Below, piece by piece: positions 33,809 through 41,449 of a DNA stretch of 64,000 nucleotides. Source of the DNA: Pseudoalteromonas apostichopi. Its GTDB lineage: Bacteria > Pseudomonadota > Gammaproteobacteria > Enterobacterales > Alteromonadaceae. Positions within the stretch are counted from its first letter, which is position 1; each line of letters starts with the position of its first letter. The position numbers were made by a program, and so were the translations under genes. The notes under the pieces were generated by a model. The model was given only the letters and a program-made list of their open reading frames with translations. It was not told the origin of the DNA and did not search any database. The stretch lies in the NCBI RefSeq assembly GCF_030297135.1, contig NZ_AP028065.1, positions 2,604,001 to 2,668,000 of the forward strand. The letters are read 5' to 3'.

Positions 33809-35221
33809 CTAGTATTTAGGCCAGCCATTAGCATCCCAATTAAGGGTGCTTATGAGCAATTTTGGCGTGCCATTATCACCTGCATCATAGGCATGACGAA
33901 CAATCACATCGGTATTTAAAATGTCTTGTCCTCCTGGGCCTACCCATTGGCTATTACCCGCATCAAGAATGCTGCCGCCGCTGGCTAACATGTTGATGCC
34001 ATTTTTATCTAGATATGGACCACGAATGTCAGTAGAGCGACCGTAAGCAATGCGGTATGTACTATTGGTACCATCACAGCATTTGCCAACCGAAACAAAC
34101 AAATAGTAGTAGCCCTGGCGATACACTATGGTAGGTGCTTCGATCCCACCTGAGCGACTAGCTAACGAATAGATTTGGCCAAATGGTTTCATGGTCATCG
34201 GGTTAATACGTGTGAGTTTAATGCCCGAATTCCATGAGCCAAAGGCAAGCCAAGGTGCACCATCTTTTGCCACTACAAGATCTGGGTCGATGGCGTTGTA
34301 ATTATTGCTATTGGTGGTATTGATTACTAAACCATCATCACGCCAATCACCTGTTGCCACACTACTTGCAGAAGTAAGGCCAATAGCACTAACACGTGAA
34401 CCAAAGGTCGAAATAGAATAATAAAGCCAGCTGCGGCCATTGTAGCTTTTTAATTCAGGCGCCCAGACATCAATTCCATCATGATCTGGCACGTAGTTAC
34501 TCCACCAGCTTAAACCATTTGAGAAAATCGGTTGCGCATCATTCCAATCTACACCGTTGCTTGAATACTTACCGTAGATACCTGGGCCCGTTTGAAAAAC
34601 CCACCAGGTGCCATTTTCATAGCCAAGGGTTGGATCGTGGGTGACTAAATTACCTGTAAGTGGCCAGTGATCTGCAGTGCCATTTGTCGTTGATGGATCA
34701 AATGGTGTTGATTCAACATTAGCAAGCTTGGTTAGTTGCCATTGCTGCGCATCGCTGCCGTTGTAGCTCCACTGGCTAATATTCGCTCCATCGTTGCCAT
34801 CAAAAGCATATAAGTCGAGTGCTTTACCACTGTGATCATTTATGAAGCTGTAGTAGCCGCTACCTTCATCATTAATTTGCCAATGTTGACTGGCAAGATT
34901 AGCGTATTCATATTGCACAACATTGCCACCATCGGCAGTTGAGAAGTCAAACACTTCGAGGGCTTTACCACTATTTAGATTAATAACCGAATAGTTGCTG
35001 CCACCTATGTTGGTAATTAACCAGCGCTGAGTATCGTGATTAGTGTTAGCCCATTGACTGACATTCGCACCATCATTGGTTTGTGCGCTGGCAACTTCAA
35101 CAAACTTAGCACTGTACTTTGATTTAATCGTGTATACGCCATTATCAATCGCATAGGCACAGGGAAGTATCAGTGTTGATGCAAAGCTAAGCGCAGCGAG
35201 CGCTTTTTTTGAAAGTATCAT
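33809..35221 (-). CDS. Secreted ricin-domain GH43 arabinan endo-1,5-alpha-L-arabinosidase
   Basis: 470 residues. After a signal peptide (1-24) come three beta-trefoil repeats of a ricin/CBM13 domain (about 27-165, with GKALEVFDF, GKALDLYAF and QWQL-type ends) and then a GH43 catalytic domain (about 180-470). GH43 acids are visible: Asp in THDPTLG, Asp in NAIDPDLV and Glu in GGIEAPTI. The family cuts arabinan in pectin-rich plant or algal material. AGACACAATG gives a modest ribosome site. No other pectin or arabinan genes are nearby, so it looks like a solitary degradative enzyme. Confidence 0.92.
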   Translation of the reverse strand: MILSKKALAALSFASTLILPCAYAIDNGVYTIKSKYSAKFVEVASAQTNDGANVSQWANTNHDTQRWLITNIGGSNYSVINLNSGKALEVFDFSTADGGNVVQYEYANLASQHWQINDEGSGYYSFINDHSGKALDLYAFDGNDGANISQWSYNGSDAQQWQLTKLANVESTPFDPSTTNGTADHWPLTGNLVTHDPTLGYENGTWWVFQTGPGIYGKYSSNGVDWNDAQPIFSNGLSWWSNYVPDHDGIDVWAPELKSYNGRSWLYYSISTFGSRVSAIGLTSASSVATGDWRDDGLVINTTNSNNYNAIDPDLVVAKDGAPWLAFGSWNSGIKLTRINPMTMKPFGQIYSLASRSGGIEAPTIVYRQGYYYLFVSVGKCCDGTNSTYRIAYGRSTDIRGPYLDKNGINMLASGGSILDAGNSQWVGPGGQDILNTDVIVRHAYDAGDNGTPKLLISTLNWDANGWPKY

Positions 35222-35438
35222 TGTGTCTCCAAATCATTGTTATTGAGCTTTCCTTGTGTGTTCTGCTCCTTGGATGAGTTTTGATCAACACCAATCAATT
35301 AATAGCAGTGGTGCAGATTAAAACTATTTATAATACTTTATTATATTATTACCTTTGTAAAGGTTTTAGTGGGAATAATTAACAAAAAATTTACTTTCAA
35401 CTGTTTTAGAGGGGGCGAAAGTGTTTTAAAGAGATACA

Positions 35439-35465
35439 AAAAAACCACTCAGTGAGTGGCTTTTC
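35439..35465 (-). terminator. Terminator of the PepSY gene pair
   Basis: CCACTC-AGT-GAGTGG stem; on the minus strand it is followed by seven T. It lies directly after the 156-residue gene, and the rest of the 250-base gap up to the GH43 gene is AT-rich with nothing else seen. Confidence 0.82.
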
Positions 35466-35470
35466 GGATG

Positions 35471-35941
35471 TTATTGAGTAATAAACTGACTGGGAATATC
35501 CCATTTCAGGGTATGTAGTTGACCTTGCCAAGTTTGAATGGTGATCCACAGTTTATCGTCTGCTGAGATGGTTTTTGGGGCAATAGCATGGGCATGCTGA
35601 CCATGATTTGTACCATGCATTATGCCTTCTTCATCTTTGGCAAACTCAGTCAGTGACAAAGGCGCTTTACCAATATTTAGGTAAGCCTGACGGATATTGC
35701 TGATGTCACCTTGATTAAAAGCAATAAAAAAATCTTTTACGTATTCATTGTGGTGTGAGTAAGGAGCATCTTCATTGAGCGGCATCGGCGCGATTTTATA
35801 TTCACCCGCTTGTTGCTCTTGCCAAAGAGCAGGAAACTGGGGATTTAATGATTGATAAATAAACCATACAGGCAAAGCTAGTATTACAGCATGCAAAATG
35901 TACTTTTTACGTTGCCACCAAGTTGCTTGTAAACGAGCCAT
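35471..35941 (-). CDS. Small membrane-anchored protein paired with PepSY protein
   Basis: 156 residues. One membrane helix near the N-terminus (about 15-30), then a periplasmic part containing a His-rich run (HGTNHGQHAHA). Not recognised by name, but such thiamine-pyrophosphate-free short partners follow PepSY genes in iron-regulated operons of marine gammaproteobacteria. The last base of the PepSY stop and this ATG abut (35941 shared), so the two are translation-coupled. The His-rich tract may bind a metal. Function is inferred from the neighbour only. Confidence 0.6.
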   Translation of the reverse strand: MARLQATWWQRKKYILHAVILALPVWFIYQSLNPQFPALWQEQQAGEYKIAPMPLNEDAPYSHHNEYVKDFFIAFNQGDISNIRQAYLNIGKAPLSLTEFAKDEEGIMHGTNHGQHAHAIAPKTISADDKLWITIQTWQGQLHTLKWDIPSQFITQ

Positions 35942-37083
35942 TAGTTTGCCTCCTGAACATTATTTACTGGCGCAGCTTGGCGCGCTTTTACCGGTTTGCT
36001 ATTAACTAATTTAGCGGCATACATCATAAAACCTGTGATTGACATTCCACTTAAAATTAAACCAAAAATAAACCAAATAACTTTTGTCCAAAGACCGCCA
36101 ATATTACCGTAATGCAGTGGATCAGCGATATGCGACAGGGTTTGTAAAGCGTTCATCGTCTCAGGGCTTTTGCTTACTGCAATTTCACCAGTCCATGGAT
36201 TGACTGATGTTGAGTAGGCGTAGTTATCATAGAAAATAGTATCGCCACTTCCCATGATGTTAAACATGCCACGGTTATGCTCAGGGAGCATCACATAGCT
36301 TGCTTTGAAATCTGGGTATTTCTCTTTGGTAATCGCTAATGCCGCTTTTAAGTCTGTAGGCGGTGTTTGTTTATCTGCAGGTAAGGCTGACACAGCCACT
36401 AACGGTGCGTGCTCTTCTATGTCTATTTCGTTATGCCACATGATGGCTTGTACTAAATACCACAGGCCAGTCAAAGCCATCACAGCCATAAACCAAATTG
36501 ACCAAACGCCACTTAGGGTATGTAAATCTTTTAGAAAGGTTTTTTTACCTTGGTTAAAACGTAGTTTTGGCTGACTAAATGCGCGCCAAAAGTTTTTATA
36601 AATCACTAAGCCTGTTACTAGCGCACCTAAAATGACAAAAGCCATGGCGCTGACTAGGTAGTAACCTACGCTGTAACCTTCTTGCCAAGGGAAGAATAGC
36701 CAGCCGTGTAGGGTACGCATAAATTCAATAAAAGAGATCGTGTCATTAACCGCTTGTACTTCGCCTGTATATTGATTGACGTAGGCCACAGCATAAGGTT
36801 TGTCAGTATCGGTGAAAATAACAGCATTCACCAGATAAGGCTCATAAGTGAGAACACTCATCACATCAGCTGTAGGGTAGGCTTTTTCAACGCTACTAAT
36901 AACTTGATCAACACCTAGTGCTGGTAAGTTATTTGGGTTGTTTGCACGTGCTTCACTGTTAGTGAGCCAAGTAAGCTCATGGCTTATCACAGACACAGTA
37001 CCTGTGATACAGATAAAGCAAAATAGCACCCACAAAGGGAGCGAAAACCAACCATGTAGTTGGAACCAAAGACGTTTACTCAT
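35941..37083 (-). CDS. PepSY-associated transmembrane protein (iron-uptake type)
   Basis: 380 residues with four membrane helices (about 12-34, 140-165, 190-215, 340-365) and PepSY-type periplasmic segments (residues 60-130 and 240-300), the layout of PiuB-like proteins. These are thought to reduce or release iron from siderophores at the inner membrane. A Fur-type site lies upstream, which supports an iron role. Start ATG 37083, reading MSKRLWFQLHGWFSLPLWVLFC. Downstream neighbour is the 156-residue protein. Confidence 0.86.
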   Translation of the reverse strand: MSKRLWFQLHGWFSLPLWVLFCFICITGTVSVISHELTWLTNSEARANNPNNLPALGVDQVISSVEKAYPTADVMSVLTYEPYLVNAVIFTDTDKPYAVAYVNQYTGEVQAVNDTISFIEFMRTLHGWLFFPWQEGYSVGYYLVSAMAFVILGALVTGLVIYKNFWRAFSQPKLRFNQGKKTFLKDLHTLSGVWSIWFMAVMALTGLWYLVQAIMWHNEIDIEEHAPLVAVSALPADKQTPPTDLKAALAITKEKYPDFKASYVMLPEHNRGMFNIMGSGDTIFYDNYAYSTSVNPWTGEIAVSKSPETMNALQTLSHIADPLHYGNIGGLWTKVIWFIFGLILSGMSITGFMMYAAKLVNSKPVKARQAAPVNNVQEAN

Positions 37084-37108
37084 GGTAAAAATAGCTCGAC
37101 GTTAATTG

Positions 37109-37126
37109 ATGATAGTAATTGTTATC
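37109..37126 (-). promoter_or_regulatory. Fur-box-like operator upstream of the PepSY operon
   Basis: On the minus strand the site reads TGATAACAATTACTATCA: TGATA and TATCA arms around an AT-rich core, in keeping with the Fur consensus GATAATGATAATCATTATC. It lies 26 bases upstream of the start, where it would cover the promoter. Repression by Fe-Fur is expected. Confidence 0.7.
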
Positions 37127-37181
37127 ATTTAAATTGTACTACAATGTTTTAAACAAACACAATCACTGTCGTCGAACTAGT

Positions 37182-37205
37182 AAAAAGGCTATTAAGCGCC
37201 TTTTT
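37182..37205 (-). terminator. Terminator overlapping the mscS stop
   Basis: AAAAAGGC/GCCTTTTT, a perfect 8-bp stem with an 8-base loop; the mscS stop codon (37192-37194) lies in the loop. On the minus strand the T run follows. Confidence 0.72.
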
Positions 37206-38031
37206 CGGAATTTTGATTCAGGGTAACAATCCGTTGTGGGAAAGGAATTTCGATATCCGCCCCCTGAATTGCTTTAAATACATTGCGGTTAACCGCTAAT
37301 TTAGTCTCTATAATTTTGGTGGTTGGCACCCAAAAGCGATAGCTCAAGGTAACACCGCTTTGTGCAAAGCGCTCAATACCTACTTGTGCGTGAGGAGAGT
37401 CACTAACTAGCTCATGATCGTTTAAGACTTTTTCGATAAGCTCAATAGCTAGGTCAGCATTTGCATCATAAGCTATGTCTATTTCGCCTTTGACTAGTGA
37501 ATAGCTAAACGAGTTATGTAAAATCTCGCCAACAATATGTTTGTTAGGAATGGTGATTTCGACTTTTTCTTCGTTAATAAGAATCGTGTGGCCAAGCTCA
37601 ATGGTTTTAACTTGTCCGCTTACTCCTTTCACTTCGATAGTATCGCCAACGACAAATGGCCTTGTTGCAATGATCGCAAGACCAGCGCCGTAGTTTGAGA
37701 GCATGCCTTGCATTGCTAAACCTGCACCTAATGATGCGGCACCAATCGCTGCCACAAAAGGCGTGACGCTAATGCCTATTTTACCAAGGGCAATAACTAA
37801 GAACATGATGATCAGCAATACTTTTATGACATTACTGACAAAGTTGGTGAGGGTGATATCGATATTATGACGCTGCATGAGGCCAGCCACCATATTCGAT
37901 ACTTTTTGCGCAATCCATAAGCCAAAAAATAGAATTAAGATGGCACCTACAATTTGCATGCTATAGGTGACTAAATATTCCATTATCAGATTGTAGTATT
38001 TTTCGACTTGTTGTATTTCTGAGTCAATCAT
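37192..38031 (-). CDS. mscS: Small-conductance mechanosensitive channel (MscS family)
   Basis: 279 residues, close to E. coli MscS (286). Three N-terminal helices (about 15-40, 60-85, 90-110), a pore helix rich in Gly and Ala (AAIGAASLGAGLAMQGMLSNYGAGLAIIA), then the beta and alpha/beta vestibule domains (VVGDTIEVKGVSGQVKTIELGHT). It opens under membrane tension to save cells from hypo-osmotic burst. I chose ATG 38031 (MIDSEIQQVEK) after AGGAAA; a TTG five codons before it has no site. Confidence 0.93.
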   Translation of the reverse strand: MIDSEIQQVEKYYNLIMEYLVTYSMQIVGAILILFFGLWIAQKVSNMVAGLMQRHNIDITLTNFVSNVIKVLLIIMFLVIALGKIGISVTPFVAAIGAASLGAGLAMQGMLSNYGAGLAIIATRPFVVGDTIEVKGVSGQVKTIELGHTILINEEKVEITIPNKHIVGEILHNSFSYSLVKGEIDIAYDANADLAIELIEKVLNDHELVSDSPHAQVGIERFAQSGVTLSYRFWVPTTKIIETKLAVNRNVFKAIQGADIEIPFPQRIVTLNQNSEKGA

Positions 38032-38064
38032 GTGTTTTCCTAACAAGGTTACTGCGAGCGTTGA

Positions 38065-38775
38065 CTATACCAGAATATGCTGAATAACAGGATAGAGTAT
38101 TGGCACTATAATAGCGCTTAGTAGTGCGCTTAATGCCATAGCTACAGAGGCAAAGGCGCCAGCTTTTGGCTGATCAGCAATCAATGACGCTGTACCAATG
38201 GCGTGACATGCAGTGCCAATGGCAACGCCTTTTGCTTGAGCGTTGCGAATATTTATCAGCGAGAAAATCAAATTACCAAAAATAGCCCCTAATACGCCAA
38301 TAAAGATCACCATTGCTGCGGCCAAAGAGGGAATGCCCCCCAGTGATTCTGTCACTAATAAAGTGATCGGTGTCGTTACTGACAAGCTGGCAAGTGATGC
38401 ACTTAACTGCGTGGGTGCGTCAAAAATATAGCATATTAGCGATGCTACCAGCGTCGCATTGAATACCCCTAAACTACAACTTATAAGAATTAATAGTAGG
38501 TTCTTTTTTACATGTATAAATTGCTGATAAAGCGGTAAAGCTAAAGCCACAATCGCAGGCTCAAGTAACCAACTTAAAATTTTACTGTGTTCGGCAAAAG
38601 GTGCATAAGGGAGTTTAAATATCACTAACAGCACCGCAATTAAGACAATTGCCCAGCACACAGGGTTGCTAAGTGCTTTGGGAATGGCATGGTGTGCTTT
38701 AGAGTTCAAAAAGCGTAACACTAAGAAAAGAGCAATAATAAAAGGAACGCTTAGCCACCATAAACTAACTGTCAT
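38065..38775 (-). CDS. lrgB: LrgB/CidB family membrane protein
   Basis: 236 residues with about 7 helices. SLSVTTPITLLVTESLGGIPSLAA and the HAIGTASLI block are the LrgB signature (PF04172). With LrgA it forms a holin-like or metabolite-export pair: in Bacillus and Staphylococcus lrgAB moves pyruvate and affects autolysis, while in Gram-negatives it is described as YohK. ATG 38775 follows AAAGGA; the frame starts eight codons earlier at a non-ATG. It overlaps the lrgA end by 11 bases. Confidence 0.9.
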   Translation of the reverse strand: MTVSLWWLSVPFIIALFLVLRFLNSKAHHAIPKALSNPVCWAIVLIAVLLVIFKLPYAPFAEHSKILSWLLEPAIVALALPLYQQFIHVKKNLLLILISCSLGVFNATLVASLICYIFDAPTQLSASLASLSVTTPITLLVTESLGGIPSLAAAMVIFIGVLGAIFGNLIFSLINIRNAQAKGVAIGTACHAIGTASLIADQPKAGAFASVAMALSALLSAIIVPILYPVIQHILV

Positions 38776-39118
38776 TTTCACGTCCTTTAAAGTAAGCAAT
38801 AACAGAGCCTATTAGTAAAACACTGGTCAGTGGCACTACAAAAAAAATAGTCAGTAATAAAGGCCAATTCTGTGTAATTAAACCTAGGTGCTCAATAATG
38901 CCAACCCCAGCTGGGATGAAAAATAACGGCATATAATTAAGTAAAGGGCTGGCTGTCGGTTTTAAGTGTTGTTCTTTCACTAGGCCCGTTAACAGTAATA
39001 CAAGCAGTAACACCATACCTAGCAATGGGGCAGGGAAAGAGCTTTCAAGCAAAGCCGTCAAATATTTAGCAAGGGCTAAACAGCCAAGAATAATGATACT
39101 ACTGATGAGGTATTTCAT
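38765..39118 (-). CDS. lrgA: LrgA/CidA family holin-like membrane protein
   Basis: 117 residues with four helices, the size of YohJ/LrgA. FPAPLLGMVLLLVLLLTG and the following LNYMPLFFIPAGVGIIEH are the family hallmark (PPxVG-type loop replaced by IPAGVGI). First gene of the pair, translation-coupled to lrgB. ATG 39118 comes directly after the stop of a short stretch with no gene. The regulator is not adjacent. Confidence 0.9.
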   Translation of the reverse strand: MKYLISSIIILGCLALAKYLTALLESSFPAPLLGMVLLLVLLLTGLVKEQHLKPTASPLLNYMPLFFIPAGVGIIEHLGLITQNWPLLLTIFFVVPLTSVLLIGSVIAYFKGRENDS

Positions 39119-39187
39119 GAGTCAGGATGATTGCGAATAAAGTACAACTACATCATACCCTTGTCAGTTGTACTATGCGACTTTAGC

Positions 39188-39979
39188 TTACCATGATTTT
39201 GCATTATTAAATTTGATGTCTTCAGCGCCTTTCGCCTTCGCAATAGCCTTTTTGGTATTAGGGTTCATCAGTAAACGAATTTGACTCCATGTTTCTTTAG
39301 CGAGAATTTTGCGCTGCTGTGAGCGATAGCTTTGCTGAGTAATTCGTTTAATTGCAGCAAGGGTATCCGGCGAGCGGGCCATCAGTGTTTCGAGTACAGC
39401 GTCTGTTTGTTTATCAATGTCATCAGTTAGTTGCGTAACTAAGCCATATTCTTTTGCGTCTTCAGCCGAGATAGGGCCTGCATGACTTGCCAACCAAAGA
39501 GCTTGGTCGCGTTTCATCAAGCCAGCAAGTACCACGTTAGCCCCCATATCTGGGCAAAGGCCCCAACGCGCTTCCATGATGGCTAATTTGGCATTTTTAT
39601 CGACGATGCGGTAATCAGCACCGAGTGCGATTTGCATGCCGCCACCAAAGCAATGTCCGTTAATTTTAGCAATCACAGGAATACTTAAATCTTGCCAACC
39701 TAACACGACTTTCTGCGCTAGGTTTTGGTTTCCTGGTAACCATTTGAATAAGAGTTTGACGATATTACTCGGCTTTTTCATCACCGCAGCAACATCTAGC
39801 CCAGAGCAAAAGTGTCCACCTTCGCCAGATATAACGACAGCGCGTAAATTGCGATCGCGTTTAATTTTTTTTATTACGTTTGAAAGCTCAACAAACATAG
39901 CAAAACTTAGTGCATTTTGTTTCTCGGGACGAACAAGGCTAACCCATGCGACTTGTTGTTTTATTTCTAGTTTTATCAT
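39188..39979 (-). CDS. Enoyl-CoA hydratase/isomerase (crotonase) family protein
   Basis: 263 residues, one crotonase domain. The CoA oxyanion hole is formed by HFCSGLDVAAV and KINGHCFGGGMQIALGAD; the usual catalytic glutamate region reads MEARWGLCPDMG, where Glu is kept in one place. The C-terminal helix is present. Reaction not fixed: hydration or isomerisation of an enoyl-CoA in fatty acid degradation. Start ATG 39979 with GGAGTT just upstream. It is not in a fad operon. Confidence 0.87.
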   Translation of the reverse strand: MIKLEIKQQVAWVSLVRPEKQNALSFAMFVELSNVIKKIKRDRNLRAVVISGEGGHFCSGLDVAAVMKKPSNIVKLLFKWLPGNQNLAQKVVLGWQDLSIPVIAKINGHCFGGGMQIALGADYRIVDKNAKLAIMEARWGLCPDMGANVVLAGLMKRDQALWLASHAGPISAEDAKEYGLVTQLTDDIDKQTDAVLETLMARSPDTLAAIKRITQQSYRSQQRKILAKETWSQIRLLMNPNTKKAIAKAKGAEDIKFNNAKSW

Positions 39980-40155
39980 GGTAACTCCTCTGACCTGTTT
40001 GCTAGAGCTTACGAGTTAATTACAACTAAGTAAAGAATTGCTGATGTGTCGCAAGGAATCACTATATTTTCCAAAAATGGGTAACCTTGTCATATATTTA
40101 GTTACAAATTGATGTATATTTTTAAAACAAAGATGCTAGTTCATAGCTAGTTTGG

Positions 40156-40185
40156 TTTTGTGAATAGTTAGATACTTTCACAAAA
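40156..40185. promoter_or_regulatory. Inverted-repeat operator candidate ahead of the RND pump
   Basis: TTTTGTGAA (40156-40164) and its exact complement TTCACAAAA (40177-40185) are separated by 12 bases, 53 bases before the adaptor start. A regulator of TetR or LysR type could bind; none is encoded nearby. The RNA could also form a weak hairpin in the leader. Confidence 0.5.
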
Positions 40186-40237
40186 TCCCATGACACGACT
40201 AGACTTAGCTTTAAGTCGCGCTACAAGGAGTAAAAAT

Positions 40238-41440
40238 ATGCTGATGCGCAACACAGCTCGCATAACTAAACAATCATCTCGTTCTTTGGCTTTTGCTGCT
40301 TTTTCAGTAGCTTTAACAACCACAATGGTTGGCTGTTCAGATGATAAAGCACAACAACAAGCTACGCCGCCACCGGCCGTATCAGTATTTAATGTCGTCA
40401 CACAAGAAGTTGGTAATTACCGAGAATTTGTTGCGCGTACTGAAGCATTCCAAGAGGTCGCAATTAGAGCCCGAGTTGAGGGGGAATTAATAGAACGTCA
40501 CTTTAATGAAGGCTCGTCTGTTGAAAAAGATCAGCTTTTACTAAGGATTGACCCATCTGAATATCGCTCAACGGTCGCAGAAGTTGAAGCTGATCTGAAA
40601 AGTAAAATTGCTGCAGCGGATGCTGCTGAACGTGATTTAAAGCGCGGAAGAGATGTGGCCGCACAAGGTTTTATTTCACAATCAGACCTCGATAAACTCA
40701 CTACTAACTTTGAGCAAACGGCTGCAGCTGTAAAAGCGGCTGAGGCAGAGCTTGAAAAAGCAAAGCTTAATTTAAGTTATACAGATATTCGTGCACCGTT
40801 TGCAGGGCGTATTGGTAAAGTAAATTATGATGTTGGCAATATTGTTGGTCCATCATCAAATGAACTCGCAGAGCTTACCGATGTTGACCCAATTTACGTG
40901 AGCTTTCAGGTTGAAGAAGCAGATTACATCTCTTATCGCCAGCAACATCAAGCACCTTCAGATAAAGACCCTCGTGATGTGCCCATTGACTTAACTTTGC
41001 GTTTACCGAATAACTCGACATTTCCTGACAAAGGTGTACTGGATTTCGCAGATACTAAAATTAATCGAAACACAGGTACGGTTGAGCTTAGAGCTGAATT
41101 TGATAACCCTGATGGCATAGTTATGCCTGGCTTATTTGTTACCTTAATCGTTGAAAGTACCAATAAACAGGAGCTGGCACTCATTCCTCAAGTAGCGGTA
41201 CAAGAAAACCAGCAAGGTAAGTTTGTACTTGTTGTTGATGATGAAAATAAAGTTGCTATGCGTATCGTCAAACTTGGTCGTCGCATTAATGCTATGTGGG
41301 TGGTTGAGTCAGGCTTAGAAGCTGGTGAAAAAGTCATAATCGAAGGTTTACAAAAAGTTCGCCAAGGTGCTGAAGTGAAAGCGGTTGAAAAAAACGTCGA
41401 TGAGACAACAGGCACTATTTCTAGCAAAGCTAACTCTTAG
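40238..41440 (+). CDS. RND efflux pump periplasmic adaptor (MFP)
   Basis: 400 residues, AcrA-type lipoprotein with Cys in TTMVGCSDD (near residue 33). In order: lipoyl half-motif, alpha-hairpin (residues about 110-180, RGRDVAAQGFISQSDLDKL), lipoyl half two (YTDIRAPFAGRIGKV), beta-barrel and membrane-proximal domain. It joins the RND pump to an outer-membrane channel. I chose ATG 40238 following AAGGAG; an upstream ATG at 40190 in the same frame lacks a ribosome site. It is 9 bases ahead of the pump gene. Confidence 0.93.
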   Translation: MLMRNTARITKQSSRSLAFAAFSVALTTTMVGCSDDKAQQQATPPPAVSVFNVVTQEVGNYREFVARTEAFQEVAIRARVEGELIERHFNEGSSVEKDQLLLRIDPSEYRSTVAEVEADLKSKIAAADAAERDLKRGRDVAAQGFISQSDLDKLTTNFEQTAAAVKAAEAELEKAKLNLSYTDIRAPFAGRIGKVNYDVGNIVGPSSNELAELTDVDPIYVSFQVEEADYISYRQQHQAPSDKDPRDVPIDLTLRLPNNSTFPDKGVLDFADTKINRNTGTVELRAEFDNPDGIVMPGLFVTLIVESTNKQELALIPQVAVQENQQGKFVLVVDDENKVAMRIVKLGRRINAMWVVESGLEAGEKVIIEGLQKVRQGAEVKAVEKNVDETTGTISSKANS

Positions 41441-41449
41441 GATTGAGAT

